In this document: positions 17,401-26,110 of the stretch, one piece after another | Position numbering within the stretch: position 1 is the first letter of the stretch | Layout: the number at the start of each line of letters is the position of its first letter | Assembly: GCA_004357655.1 (NCBI GenBank) | Contig: SMVQ01000101.1 | Coordinates: forward strand, 1-34,676 | Origin: Planctomycetota bacterium | GTDB taxonomy: Bacteria > Planctomycetota > UBA1135 > GCA-002686595 | Direction: 5' to 3' | DNA: 34,676 nt | Translations under genes and position numbers: made by a program | Notes under the pieces: model-generated | What the model was told of the DNA's origin: nothing | Databases searched by the model: none | The model's input: the letters and a program-made list of their open reading frames with translations, nothing else

Positions 17401-18975
17401 TTGAAGAGCGATCGCGTGCGTCTCGAGGTGTTCCACCACCTCTTCGCGGCCGCGGCGGAGGAGATGGGCGTCGCGCTCATGCGCTCTGCCTTCTCGCCGA
17501 ACATCAAGGAGCGGCGGGACTTCTCCTGCGCGCTCTTCGACGGCCGGGGCCGGGCGATCGCCCAGGCGGCGCACCTGCCCATCCACCTCGGGTCGTCACC
17601 GCTCTCCCTGGCCGCCGCCATGGCCGCGGTCGAGATGCAACCCGGTGACGCGGTCGTCCTGAACGACCCCTTCGAGGGGGGCACGCACCTGCCCGACGTG
17701 ACGATCATCTCGCCCGTGTTCCTGGCGGGTAGCCGGCGACCCGACTTCTATTGCGTCAACCGCGCCCACCACGCCGACGTGGGTGGCGCGTTCCCCGGCT
17801 CGATGGCGCCGGCGCACGACATCCACGGGGAGGGGATCCGCATCCCGCCCGTGCGACTCGTCCGGGGCGGCGCGCTCGACCGGGGGGTGCTCCGGCTGCT
17901 GCTGGCCAACATGCGCGTGCCGCGTGAGCGCGAGGGCGATCTCCTCGCCCAACTCGCGGCGAACCGGGTCGGTGAGCGTCGTCTGCTCGCCATGGCGGAG
18001 CAGCACGGGCGAGACGAGGTCCGCGCGCGCGGCGAGCAGCTCATGACGTGGACGGAGGAGCTCGTGCGGTCCGTCGTGCGCGGGCTCCCGCGCGGCGTCT
18101 ACCACTTCGAGGATGAGCTCGAGGCGCCGGTCGCCGGCGGGGAACGCAATGTCCGCATCCGGTTGCGGCTCGCGACGCGGGCGAACGAGCTCGTGTTCGA
18201 CTTCCGCGCGACCGACCCCGAGACGACCGGTTCGGTCAACACGGTCCGGGCCGTGACGCTCTCGGCGGTGTTCTACGTGATGCGTCTGCTCCTGCCCCCG
18301 GGGACGCCGACGAATGACGGCGTGATGCGGTGCGTCCGCGTCCTCACGACCCCGAAGACCGTGATCGACGCGCGCTACCCGGCCGCCGTCGCGGCGGGCA
18401 ACGTCGAGACGAGTCAGCGACTCGTCGACGTGGCGCTCGGCGCCCTGGCCCAGGTGCTCCCCGACCGGATTCCGGCGGCGAGCGCGGGCACGATGAGCAA
18501 CCTCACGTTCGGGAACGCGGGCCGGTCGGGCACGAGCTTCGCCTACTACGAGACGATCGCGGGTGGCGCCGGCGCGAGCGCATCCGGGCCGGGGCAACAC
18601 GCGGTTCAGACGCACATGACGAACACGCGCAACACGCCCATCGAGGCGCTCGAGACGCACTACCCGGTGCGCGTCGTGAGCTACACGGTCCGGCGCGGCT
18701 CGGGCGGCGCGGGGCGCCACGCAGGCGGCGACGGCGTCGTGCGACGGCTGCGATTCCTCGCGCCCGTGCGCGTGGGCTGGGTGGCCGAGCGCCAGTCCGC
18801 CGGGCCGTGGGGCCTGGCGGGAGGGGAGCCCGGGCAGCCGGGGAGAGCGTTCTATCGCGCGGCCGGCGAGCGGCGGAACACGCGGCTCGCGGGCAAGGCG
18901 GGCGTCGAGCTCGCCGCGGGCTCGGAGCTCGAGGTGCGCACCCCGGGCGGGGGCGGGTTCGGCCGCGCGCGCTAG
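17401..18975 (+). CDS. hyuB: Hydantoinase B/oxoprolinase family protein
   Basis: A 524-aa homologue of the HyuB subunit of ATP-dependent N-methylhydantoinase/5-oxoprolinase, full length for the family. Start is TTG at 17401; no in-frame ATG gives a better N-terminus, and RLEVFHHLFAAAAEEMGVAL begins the family at the expected place. Hallmarks: SPNIKERRDFSCALFD, AQAAHLPIHLGS, GDAVVLNDPFEGGTHLPDVT, NRAHHADVGG and GSMAPAHDIHGEGIRIPP, and near the C-terminus RRGSGGAGRHAGGDGVVRRL. The HyuA partner that binds ATP is not in the window on either side. It starts 43 bp after the GspK-like gene but has no evident link to secretion. The real substrate is unknown. Confidence 0.93.
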   Translation: MKSDRVRLEVFHHLFAAAAEEMGVALMRSAFSPNIKERRDFSCALFDGRGRAIAQAAHLPIHLGSSPLSLAAAMAAVEMQPGDAVVLNDPFEGGTHLPDVTIISPVFLAGSRRPDFYCVNRAHHADVGGAFPGSMAPAHDIHGEGIRIPPVRLVRGGALDRGVLRLLLANMRVPREREGDLLAQLAANRVGERRLLAMAEQHGRDEVRARGEQLMTWTEELVRSVVRGLPRGVYHFEDELEAPVAGGERNVRIRLRLATRANELVFDFRATDPETTGSVNTVRAVTLSAVFYVMRLLLPPGTPTNDGVMRCVRVLTTPKTVIDARYPAAVAAGNVETSQRLVDVALGALAQVLPDRIPAASAGTMSNLTFGNAGRSGTSFAYYETIAGGAGASASGPGQHAVQTHMTNTRNTPIEALETHYPVRVVSYTVRRGSGGAGRHAGGDGVVRRLRFLAPVRVGWVAERQSAGPWGLAGGEPGQPGRAFYRAAGERRNTRLAGKAGVELAAGSELEVRTPGGGGFGRAR

Positions 18976-19431
18976 GCTGGAGTTTCGCCCTTTCCGGCGG
19001 CGCCGAAGAGCCCTCGGTGGAGCTACCCGGAGTTTCTCGCGCGGCCGCTCGGTAGCAGGGTGCGCAGAAAGTCACTGGCTCAGGACCAGGGACCCGTGTG
19101 CGGCGCTGCCTTCGGCGGCGCGGTCAGGACGGCCCTTCGGGCCGACGACGCGCGCGCTTCGCGCACGCGGAGGCCTACCGCGTACGGCGGCTACACGGCG
19201 AGCGCCCGAGTCTCGCCCAGGATGGCGCAACTCGAGCCTGGGAGCCTGTCGCGCACAGCCGAATCCGCGCGGCACCGATCCTCGGGGGGCAGCTCTGCAT
19301 TGCAGCAGGTCACCCAATCAGCATGAAGCCATGCGAAACTTGCTGCGCCTCGATCTGCGACCGACGCTCGGCACCGCGCGAATCCCGCCATGCGCGACAG
19401 GCTCCGAGGGCACAGGGGGCCGCCGCCGCGC
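18976..19431. other. Intergenic region with triloop hairpins
   Basis: Convergent gap between hyuB (plus) and the SRPBCC gene (minus). Three hairpins with TTC loops follow each other: 19103-19121 (8 bp with one G-T pair), 19130-19144 (6 bp, perfect) and 19149-19169 (4 bp, one mismatch, 4 bp). They may form a shared terminator zone. Short open frames here have no protein-like character, and I found no tRNA-like fold. Confidence 0.45.
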
Positions 19432-19986
19432 CTACTCGCCGTGCGCCGTGGCTGGCAGGGAGCCCGGCGCGCTCCCTTCCACGAGGGCTCGGATCCGTCC
19501 GAGCTTGCCGGCGAAGTCGTCGCCCATCAGCGAGTCCGCGAACAGGCCGAAGTAGCGGAAGAGCGGATTGAGCCCAAGGTTCCCCGCGCGGGTCCAGGTC
19601 ACGCGGCAGCCGCCTTCGACCGGGAAGTACCGGACCGCGCACTTCGCCGCGAATCCGCTGCCCGTCTGGATGTCGAACCAGACGCCCTTCGCGGGGTCGC
19701 TCGCCGTGATCGTGAGGGAGCCCGTCCCTGCGCTCCCGCCGCTCCACTCCATCCGAGCATCGACCCCCTGCTCCGCGCCCGAGAACGTGAGGCTCGTCCC
19801 CGGATCCTGCTCCGGCCGCGCGAACCACTCCTCCCAGCGGCGGAGGTCCTCGAGGTAGGCGTGGATGGCCTCGGACGGAGCAGCGACGACGACGGAGCGT
19901 TCTACCTCGTACCGCGCGGGCAGGAGGAACCCGATGCACAGGAAGGCGAAGAAGAACAGGGGCAGGGCGATGACGAGCTTCTTCAC
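19432..19986 (-). CDS. Membrane-anchored SRPBCC-family protein
   Basis: A 184-aa protein. The start is taken as GTG at 19984-19986, giving KKLVIALPLFFFAFLCIGFLL, a single N-terminal membrane helix or uncleaved signal. The longer frame to 20106 begins with an Arg-rich, non-coding-like stretch. After the helix comes the START/SRPBCC pattern: YEVERSVVVAAPSEAIHAYLEDLRRWEEWF, then beta strands with GADARMEWSGG-like spacing (GVDARMEWSGG), AVRYFPVEGGCRVTW, and a long C-terminal helix. This fold (polyketide cyclase/dehydrase-like) binds hydrophobic ligands. Ligand and role are unknown. It stands alone, divergent from purA. Confidence 0.8.
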   Translation of the reverse strand: MKKLVIALPLFFFAFLCIGFLLPARYEVERSVVVAAPSEAIHAYLEDLRRWEEWFARPEQDPGTSLTFSGAEQGVDARMEWSGGSAGTGSLTITASDPAKGVWFDIQTGSGFAAKCAVRYFPVEGGCRVTWTRAGNLGLNPLFRYFGLFADSLMGDDFAGKLGRIRALVEGSAPGSLPATAHGE

Positions 19987-20322
19987 GCGGACCCCCGCCA
20001 CACAGTTCGGGGAGCCCGAAGGGTACTCCGCGCCGAGCCCTCGACGGGCCTCCCGACGGGCCCGGGCCCGAGCCGTTCCGTCGCCGCGGTCCAACTCCCA
20101 CTCCACTCCTGAAGAGTCGGCAACCTAACCGGGCACGGGCACGTCGGGCGGGCCGCGGACGACGGCCGCAAGGATGCCGGAATTCGCTTGTCGGCCCCCA
20201 GCGCGGGCGCAAGAATCCCCCGGCTCTCCTCACTTAGGTCCACCCCGCTTCGCGGGGGCCCCTCTCCGGTCGCCGGTCGGTCTCCGACGCGCGCCGAACC
20301 TCACCCCAGCGAGCGTCCTTCC
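19987..20322. other. Divergent region between SRPBCC gene and purA
   Basis: No gene is seen. A perfect hairpin CCCCGC-TTC-GCGGGG (20243-20257) with the same TTC triloop as those near 19.1 kb lies about 65 bp before the purA start. No clear -10/-35 pair is visible for either gene. Confidence 0.35.
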
Positions 20323-21606
20323 ATGCCCTGCACGAGCGTCTTCGGTGCCCAATGGGGAGACGAGGGGAAGGGCAAGATCATCGATCGGCTCTCCGCCAAC
20401 GCCGACGTCGTAGTGCGCTATCAGGGCGGCGCGAACGCCGGGCACACGGTCGTCGTCGGCGCCGAGGAGTACATCCTGCACCTCATCCCCTCCGGGATCC
20501 TGCACCCGGGGAAGGTCAACGTGATCGGCCAGGGGGTGGCCCTCGACCCGGTCCAGTTCCTCGACGAGGTGGATGGGCTCCGGGCGCGCGGCGTCGCCGT
20601 CGATCCGTCGAACCTCAGGCTGTCGGCGAACGCGCACGTGATCTTCGAGTACCACATGCGGCTCGACCAGCTCGCGGAGCGCTGGCGCGGCGAAGGCCGA
20701 ATCGGGACGACCGGCCGCGGCATCGGTCCGGCCTACGCGGACAAGACGGCGCGCACCGGCTTGCGGGTCTGCGACCTGCTCGAACCGGAGCACTGCAAGA
20801 CGCGATTGCGCGCGGCGCTCGCCGAGAAGAACGCCCTCATCGAGCGCGTCCACGGTTGCGAGCCGTTTGACTTCGACACTCAGTTCGACCGCTACGTGTC
20901 CCTGGGGGATCGCCTGCGGTCGTTCGTCTGCGACACGGGCGCGGAGGTTCGCGCGGCCGCGGATGGGGGCAAGCACGTCCTGTTCGAAGGAGCGCAGGGC
21001 TTCATGCTCGACATCGACGGTGGCACGTACCCCTACGTCACCTCGTCGAACACCGGCGTCGCGGGCATCGCCGCCGGTGCCGGCTTTCCGCCCGGCCGGA
21101 TCGATCGCTCCATCGGCATCGCGAAGGCGTACTGCACGCGCGTCGGCGAGGGACCCTTCCCGTCCGAGCTCCATGGCGCGGAGGCCGAACGCCTGCGGGC
21201 GGCGGGCAACGAGTTCGGCGCGACGACGGGGCGGCCGCGGCGTTGCGGGCTCTTCGATGTTCCGGCGATGCGCTACTCCCTCGAGCTGAACGGCGCGGAT
21301 GGTTGGATCATGACGAACCTGGACGTGCTCACCGGCTTCGACGAGATCCGCGTCGGAACCCGGTACCGCCGCGGGGACGAGCGCTGGCACGACTATCCCG
21401 CGCACCTCCCGACGCTCGCGGGCATCACCGTCGAGGCCGAGGGCCGCCCGGGCTGGACCGAGGACATCACCGGCGTCCGGATGTTCGCGGACCTGCCGCG
21501 CACCGCGCGCGAGTACGTGCAGTGGGTCGAGGAGCAGGTGGGCTCGCCAGTCCTGATGATCTCGGTCGGCCCGGACCGTGACCAGGTGATCGACCGGGAG
21601 GTCTAG
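20323..21606 (+). CDS. purA: Adenylosuccinate synthetase
   Basis: A 427-aa enzyme of normal length that makes adenylosuccinate from IMP, aspartate and GTP, the first committed step to AMP. The ATG at 20323 is chosen because the N-terminal signature FGAQWGDEGKGKIID begins at once; catalytic D13 and H41 (NAGHTVV) match the E. coli numbering. Further motifs are GTTGRGIGPAYADK, FEGAQGFMLDIDGGTYPYVTSS, GRPRRCGLFD and the GTP-binding TNLDVLTGFDEI. The stop codon overlaps the first base of the uppS start, so the two are translationally coupled. Confidence 0.97.
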   Translation: MPCTSVFGAQWGDEGKGKIIDRLSANADVVVRYQGGANAGHTVVVGAEEYILHLIPSGILHPGKVNVIGQGVALDPVQFLDEVDGLRARGVAVDPSNLRLSANAHVIFEYHMRLDQLAERWRGEGRIGTTGRGIGPAYADKTARTGLRVCDLLEPEHCKTRLRAALAEKNALIERVHGCEPFDFDTQFDRYVSLGDRLRSFVCDTGAEVRAAADGGKHVLFEGAQGFMLDIDGGTYPYVTSSNTGVAGIAAGAGFPPGRIDRSIGIAKAYCTRVGEGPFPSELHGAEAERLRAAGNEFGATTGRPRRCGLFDVPAMRYSLELNGADGWIMTNLDVLTGFDEIRVGTRYRRGDERWHDYPAHLPTLAGITVEAEGRPGWTEDITGVRMFADLPRTAREYVQWVEEQVGSPVLMISVGPDRDQVIDREV

Positions 21607-22397
21607 TGGCCAAGGAGCAGGTCTCCCACAGAAGCTTCGGCGGGCCAGTCCCCGAGCACGTCGCCATCATCATGGATGGCAACGGCCGGTGGGCGGAGGA
21701 GCGGGGAATGTTGCGCGTGCAGGGCCACGGCGCCGGCGTCGCCTCGGTGCGCGAGGTCACCACGGAGTGCGCGCGCATGGGCGTGAAGAGCCTCACGCTG
21801 TACGCGTTCTCCATCGAGAACTGGAAGCGACCGTCGCGCGAGGTCCGGTACCTCATGCGCCTCCTGCGCATCTTCATGCATCGCGAGCGCCGCACGCTGA
21901 TGGACAACGACGTGCGCCTGCACTGCATCGGGCGGCTCGACGAGCTCCCCGCGCCGGCGCTCCTCGAGCTGCGTCGGACGGAGGCGATGACCAGAGACAA
22001 TCCGGGCATGTTGCTCCGCCTCGCGCTCTCCTACGGCAGCAGGACGGAGATCGGGGACGCCGTGCGGAAGATCGCGCTCGAGGCCGTCAGGGGCGACCTC
22101 GACCCGAACGACATCGACGAGGAGACGATCCGCGCCTACCTCTACGATCCCGTCACTCCCGATCCTGACCTCATCATCCGCACGGCGGGGGAGATGCGCA
22201 TCTCGAACTTCCTCCTCTGGCAGATGTCGTACGCCGAGCTGTACGTCACCGACGTCTGCTGGCCCGAGTTTCGGCTCCCACACCTGCTCGAGGCCTTCAG
22301 TGCCTACGCGAAGCGCAAGCGCAAGTTCGGTGGGCTCCTCGACGAAGCCCAGGGCGGGGGCGAAGGGCGCGCGGCGGGTTCGCGCAGCACGGCGTAG
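21606..22397 (+). CDS. uppS: Isoprenyl transferase (undecaprenyl-PP synthase)
   Basis: A 263-aa cis-prenyltransferase that extends farnesyl diphosphate with isopentenyl diphosphate to the lipid carrier for peptidoglycan and polysaccharides. The start is GTG, overlapping the purA stop by one base (TAGTG). Motifs: HVAIIMDGNGRWAEERG with Mg-binding D24, RVQGHGAGV, LTLYAFSIENWKRP, RLALSYGSRTEI, PDLIIRTAGEMRISNFLLWQ and YAELYVTDVCWPEF. The order and spacing are those of UppS. The C-terminal 25 residues are Gly/Arg-rich. The gap to cdsA is 18 bp. Confidence 0.96.
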   Translation: MAKEQVSHRSFGGPVPEHVAIIMDGNGRWAEERGMLRVQGHGAGVASVREVTTECARMGVKSLTLYAFSIENWKRPSREVRYLMRLLRIFMHRERRTLMDNDVRLHCIGRLDELPAPALLELRRTEAMTRDNPGMLLRLALSYGSRTEIGDAVRKIALEAVRGDLDPNDIDEETIRAYLYDPVTPDPDLIIRTAGEMRISNFLLWQMSYAELYVTDVCWPEFRLPHLLEAFSAYAKRKRKFGGLLDEAQGGGEGRAAGSRSTA

Positions 22398-22415
22398 CCA
22401 CGCCCGCCCGCTCCG

Positions 22416-23345
22416 ATGGCTACCAAGTCCGCGAAGATCTGGCGACGCACCCGCGTCGGAGCGCTGCTCGCCGGCGGGCTCGCACTGCTCTTGTGGGCCG
22501 CGGCGCGGGAGTCGGGGGAGTGGGTCGTCCTGGCCGCCGGGGCCCTGCTCGCGACCGGCGGCGTATGGGAGGTGCACCGGATGGGCGCGTTCGGGGCGCG
22601 CGTGCTCGCCCTCGGCGTGCTGCCGACTGTCGCCGGCGTGTTCGGCCTCCTCGCCCTCAACGTGGTCGAGCTCGGGCACCTCCCGGCGCAGGACGCCGAG
22701 CCGTACCGCTCCCTCACTTCGTTGGTGGAAGGCTCGAACGCCTTCACGTTGCTGCTCTCGTACGTGCTCCTCGCGCTCATGCTCGCGAACCTGGCATTCC
22801 TCACCCGCCGGTGGTACGCGCGGCGCGAGCCGGAGATCCGGCCCCTCGCCTGGGGCCCTCTCGCGCTCGCGCTCTGGCTCGTCCTGCCGCTCGCCTGGCT
22901 GACGGTGATCCGGTTCCAGTGGGGCGTCGCCGGACTCGTCGCGCTCATCGTGCTCTCGAAGGTCGGCGACATCGCCGGCTACTACTTTGGAAACCTGCTC
23001 GGCAAGACGCACCCCTTCCCCCGGATCAGTCCGGGCAAGACGACCGGCGGGTGTGTCGCCTCGCTCCTCTGCGGGTCCCTCTTCGGGGTCGTGTGCGAGC
23101 TTGCGGGCCTCTTCCCCGCGTCGCGATTCGTGATCCTCTCGGGACTGCTCGCCGGCGCGACCCTGAACCTCGCGTCGCAGGCCGGCGACCTGCTCGAGAG
23201 CGTGGTCAAGCGCCGGGCGGGCGTGAAGGACTCCGGGACGCTCTTCGGGCCCTCGGGCGGCGTGCTCGACGTGGTCGACAGCCTGTTGCTCTCCGTTCCG
23301 GCGGCCCTGGTGACGTGGCCCTACCTCTTCGCCTGGACTTACTGA
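22416..23345 (+). CDS. cdsA: Phosphatidate cytidylyltransferase
   Basis: A 309-aa multi-spanning inner-membrane protein, about eight hydrophobic segments. CdsA makes CDP-diacylglycerol from phosphatidic acid and CTP. The C-terminal signature is recognisable: S262-x-V-K265-R266-x4-K271-D272-x-G274-x2-F277-G-P-S280-G-G-V-L-D285-V286-V-D288. Compared with the usual pattern, the His before GG is Ser and the Arg after Asp is Val. KVGDIAGYYFGNLLGKTHPFPRISPGKTTGG is the expected central metal/CTP site (usually D-x-x-A-Y-x-x-G). The position directly after uppS is the common uppS-cdsA arrangement. The assignment is firm; the two substitutions deserve attention. Confidence 0.92.
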   Translation: MATKSAKIWRRTRVGALLAGGLALLLWAAARESGEWVVLAAGALLATGGVWEVHRMGAFGARVLALGVLPTVAGVFGLLALNVVELGHLPAQDAEPYRSLTSLVEGSNAFTLLLSYVLLALMLANLAFLTRRWYARREPEIRPLAWGPLALALWLVLPLAWLTVIRFQWGVAGLVALIVLSKVGDIAGYYFGNLLGKTHPFPRISPGKTTGGCVASLLCGSLFGVVCELAGLFPASRFVILSGLLAGATLNLASQAGDLLESVVKRRAGVKDSGTLFGPSGGVLDVVDSLLLSVPAALVTWPYLFAWTY

Positions 23346-23528
23346 GGGTCCGTCCGAGGCTCTGTCCAGCGCTGTGGGGCCGCGCTCCGAGGCCATTCCG
23401 CGGCCCTGCCCCGGACTCCGGCTCACTCCGTTGACAGGACGGGACCCGCCGGGCGATGCTGGACCGCGAGATCCCTCCGACCGCGTGACGGTGGGGAGGG
23501 GCGGCCCCGACGGGAGCACTCTATTCTC

Positions 23529-24521
23529 TTGGCTGAAATCACGATTCCCCTCCGTTCCCACGACGAGGCCGCCCTCGTGCTGGGGCCCTACGACCGATTC
23601 GCGAAGCTCCTGCGTCAAGCTCTGGACGTCGAGCTCTCCACCCACAGCGGGAACCTGCGGCTGAAAGGCATCGAGGACGACATCCACGAGGCCCGACGGC
23701 GGATCGACCACCTGCTCGGCAAGTCCCGCAAGGGGCGCGAGCTCGGCGTGCGGGAGATCGAGAAGATCCTCCTCGACGGTCAGTCCAAGAGCGCGCGGGA
23801 GGCGAGCCAGGAGGCTGTGCTCGCCATGCGTTCCGGAGCGAAGCGCCCCGTCGCGCGCTTCCGGATCCGGCCCGTCGAACCGCGCAACGAGAACCAGCGG
23901 CGCTACCTCGACGTGATCGAGAAGCGACCGCTCGTGTTCGGGAACGGGGTCGCGGGGACCGGGAAGACGTACCTCGCCGTCTCGGCCGCGGTGCACATGC
24001 TCCGGTCGGGCGAAGTGCGACGGCTCGTCATCACGCGGCCGGTCGTCGAGGCCGGCGAACACCTCGGATTCCTGCCCGGAGATCTCCAGGCGAAGCTCAA
24101 TCCGTACATGCGGCCGATCTACGACGCGCTCCACGACCTCATCGAGCACGACGATCTCGTCCGCCTCGAGGAGGCGGGCGTGATCGAAGTCGCTCCGCTC
24201 GCCTACATGCGCGGCCGGACCCTGTCGAACGCGTTCGTGATCCTCGACGAAGCCCAGAACACGACCATCGGACAGATGAAGATGTTCCTGACGCGCATGG
24301 GTGAAGGCTCGCGCATGGTCGTGACGGGCGACCCGAGCCAGAACGATCTGCCCCCGAACACGCGGAGCGGTCTCCTGGATGCGGTGCAGCGGCTGCGCGG
24401 CTTCGAGGGTGTCGGGTTCGTCGAGTTCAACGCGAACGACGTCGTCAGGCATCCCCTCGTCGCACAGATCGTGCGCGCCTATCAGGCGCCTTCGCGCGTG
24501 AAGGAGGACGCGGCCGAGTGA
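23529..24521 (+). CDS. phoH: PhoH-family ATPase
   Basis: A 330-aa cytoplasmic PhoH-like protein of standard length. The start is TTG at 23529, with GGGAG 12 nt upstream; residues 1-60 (RSHDEAALVLGPYDRFAKLLRQAL) form the N-terminal domain seen in this family. The Walker A motif is G140-V-A-G-T-G-K-T147 and Walker B is VILDEAQN with D240-E241. TRPVVEAGEHLGFLPGDLQAKLNPYMRPIYDAL, YMRGRTLSNAFV and MVVTGDPSQNDLP are diagnostic. Its role is thought to be RNA-linked, as it is often next to ybeY. The gene overlaps the next one by 4 bp (GTGA), so coupling is likely. Confidence 0.95.
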   Translation: MAEITIPLRSHDEAALVLGPYDRFAKLLRQALDVELSTHSGNLRLKGIEDDIHEARRRIDHLLGKSRKGRELGVREIEKILLDGQSKSAREASQEAVLAMRSGAKRPVARFRIRPVEPRNENQRRYLDVIEKRPLVFGNGVAGTGKTYLAVSAAVHMLRSGEVRRLVITRPVVEAGEHLGFLPGDLQAKLNPYMRPIYDALHDLIEHDDLVRLEEAGVIEVAPLAYMRGRTLSNAFVILDEAQNTTIGQMKMFLTRMGEGSRMVVTGDPSQNDLPPNTRSGLLDAVQRLRGFEGVGFVEFNANDVVRHPLVAQIVRAYQAPSRVKEDAAE

Positions 24522-26110
24522 GCCTCCTGCAGCGCATCCGGGCGCGCGTCGAGGGACGCCATCACCTGCGGCGCTTCTCCCACGAGAAGGCGCGGGCGGT
24601 GGCCCGTGGCCAGCGCCGGGCGCCGATCCCGCAGTTGGGCGAGAAGCTCTGCATCGGTGCGGCGGCGGGCTTCCTCGGCGTCGGACTCCTCGGAGCGGGG
24701 GCGGCGGAGGGCGTCCGCCCGTGGCTCGCGCTCTTCGCGCTGGGGCTCATGCTCGTCACGGGCTTCGTACGCTACCTGGCGGACTTCCGCCGCCAGGCGC
24801 TCGGCTCGATCCGAAGGACCATCGGGCTCGCCACGGTCCTCCTGCTCCCGCTCGCGACGCTCGTCGCGTACGACCGGATCTGGGGCGTCGAGAGCCTCTC
24901 GCTCCTGCCCCTGTCCTTCATCGCCTTGATCCTGTCCCTCGCCTGGGGCCGCGCGCTGGCGATCGACTGCACGATGTTCTCGGGCGTGCTCCTGCTCCTC
25001 TACCTCGCCCTGAGATCGCGACTCGATGGGCCCAGTATCGAGGGGCTCGCGGTCGCGATCGGCGGCGCGCTCGTCGCTGCAATCGCGAGCGAAGAGGTCA
25101 AGCGCCGCAGCTCCCTGTTCCGGATCGGGCTCCTGATCGGCTTCTTCCAGGCCTTCCTCGCGGCGACGTTCCTGCTCATCGACCCCGCGGTCGTGCCCTC
25201 CACCCCGGACCTCGGCCCGCTCCTCATGGTCGGGGCCCAGGGCGTCGTCGTCGGGCTCCTCGTCTCCGGGCTCCTGCCCGCGATCGAAGCTCTCTTCGGA
25301 GTCACGACCGACATCAGTCTGCTCGAGCTGGGGAACACGCACGAGGCGCCCCTCCTGCGCAAGCTCCTGATCGAGGCGCCTGGGACGTTCCATCACTCCT
25401 ACGTCGTCGGTCTGATCTCGGAGGCCTCGGCGGAGGCCGTCGGGAGGAGCCCGCTCCTCGCGCGCGTCGGCGCGCTGTACCACGACATCGGCAAGCTGAA
25501 CAAAGCCGAGTACTTCGCGGAGAACTCGCCCGATGCGCGCGGTCGGCACAAGAATCTCGCGCCCGAGATGAGCATGCTGATCATCTCGTCCCACCCTCGC
25601 GACGGCGTCGAGCTCGGTCGGTTCTACGGCTTGCCGCAGGCGATCCTCGACTTCATGCCGGAGCACCACGGCACATCGCTGATCGAGTACTTCTACCATC
25701 GGGCCAAGGAACTTCGCGGCGATGAGAATGTCAGCGAGGAGAGCTTCCGTTATCCGGGACCGAAGCCACAGAGCGTCGAGACCGCGATCGTGATGATCGC
25801 GGACGCCGCCGAAGCGATCGCGCGTCAGATGCCCGACCCGAGCCAGGCGCGACTCAAGGAGATGGTGCACGAGGTCGCGCTGAAACGCCTCATGGACGGT
25901 CAGTTCGCCGAGTGTGGCATGACCTTGCGCGATCTCGACCTGATCGAAGCCGCCTGCGTGCGCGTGCTGTCGGCGATCCACCACACGCGTCCGACCTTTC
26001 CGAAGGGCAAGCCGCACCCCCTCGACCTCTCTCAACCGGGAGAGGAGCGCCGCGCCGTGCAGGACAAGGAGCGCGGAGAGCGCCGGCGTGTCGCCGGCGG
26101 TCGGATGTGA
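24518..26110 (+). CDS. PgpH/YqfF-type 7TM HD hydrolase
   Basis: A 530-aa membrane protein with a cytoplasmic HD phosphohydrolase domain. In Firmicutes, PgpH degrades c-di-AMP. About seven hydrophobic segments fill residues 40-260, then the HD domain: F-H292-H293-S, Y-H322-D323-I-G-K, ISSHPRDG and EHHGTSLIEYFYHRA, with the usual long helix set. The extracellular 7TMR-HDED domain that precedes the membrane part in PgpH is missing: membrane helices begin at about residue 40. The GTG start overlaps the phoH stop by 4 bp and has AAGGAGG 10 nt upstream. The gene ends with ATGTGA, overlapping ybeY. The substrate in this organism is an inference. Confidence 0.9.
   Translation: MSLLQRIRARVEGRHHLRRFSHEKARAVARGQRRAPIPQLGEKLCIGAAAGFLGVGLLGAGAAEGVRPWLALFALGLMLVTGFVRYLADFRRQALGSIRRTIGLATVLLLPLATLVAYDRIWGVESLSLLPLSFIALILSLAWGRALAIDCTMFSGVLLLLYLALRSRLDGPSIEGLAVAIGGALVAAIASEEVKRRSSLFRIGLLIGFFQAFLAATFLLIDPAVVPSTPDLGPLLMVGAQGVVVGLLVSGLLPAIEALFGVTTDISLLELGNTHEAPLLRKLLIEAPGTFHHSYVVGLISEASAEAVGRSPLLARVGALYHDIGKLNKAEYFAENSPDARGRHKNLAPEMSMLIISSHPRDGVELGRFYGLPQAILDFMPEHHGTSLIEYFYHRAKELRGDENVSEESFRYPGPKPQSVETAIVMIADAAEAIARQMPDPSQARLKEMVHEVALKRLMDGQFAECGMTLRDLDLIEAACVRVLSAIHHTRPTFPKGKPHPLDLSQPGEERRAVQDKERGERRRVAGGRM

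Noticed and set aside
19191-19391. 66-codon minus-strand frame and a possible tRNA after the SRPBCC gene
   Set aside because: No cloverleaf or GGTTCGA arm, and the peptide has no protein-like pattern.
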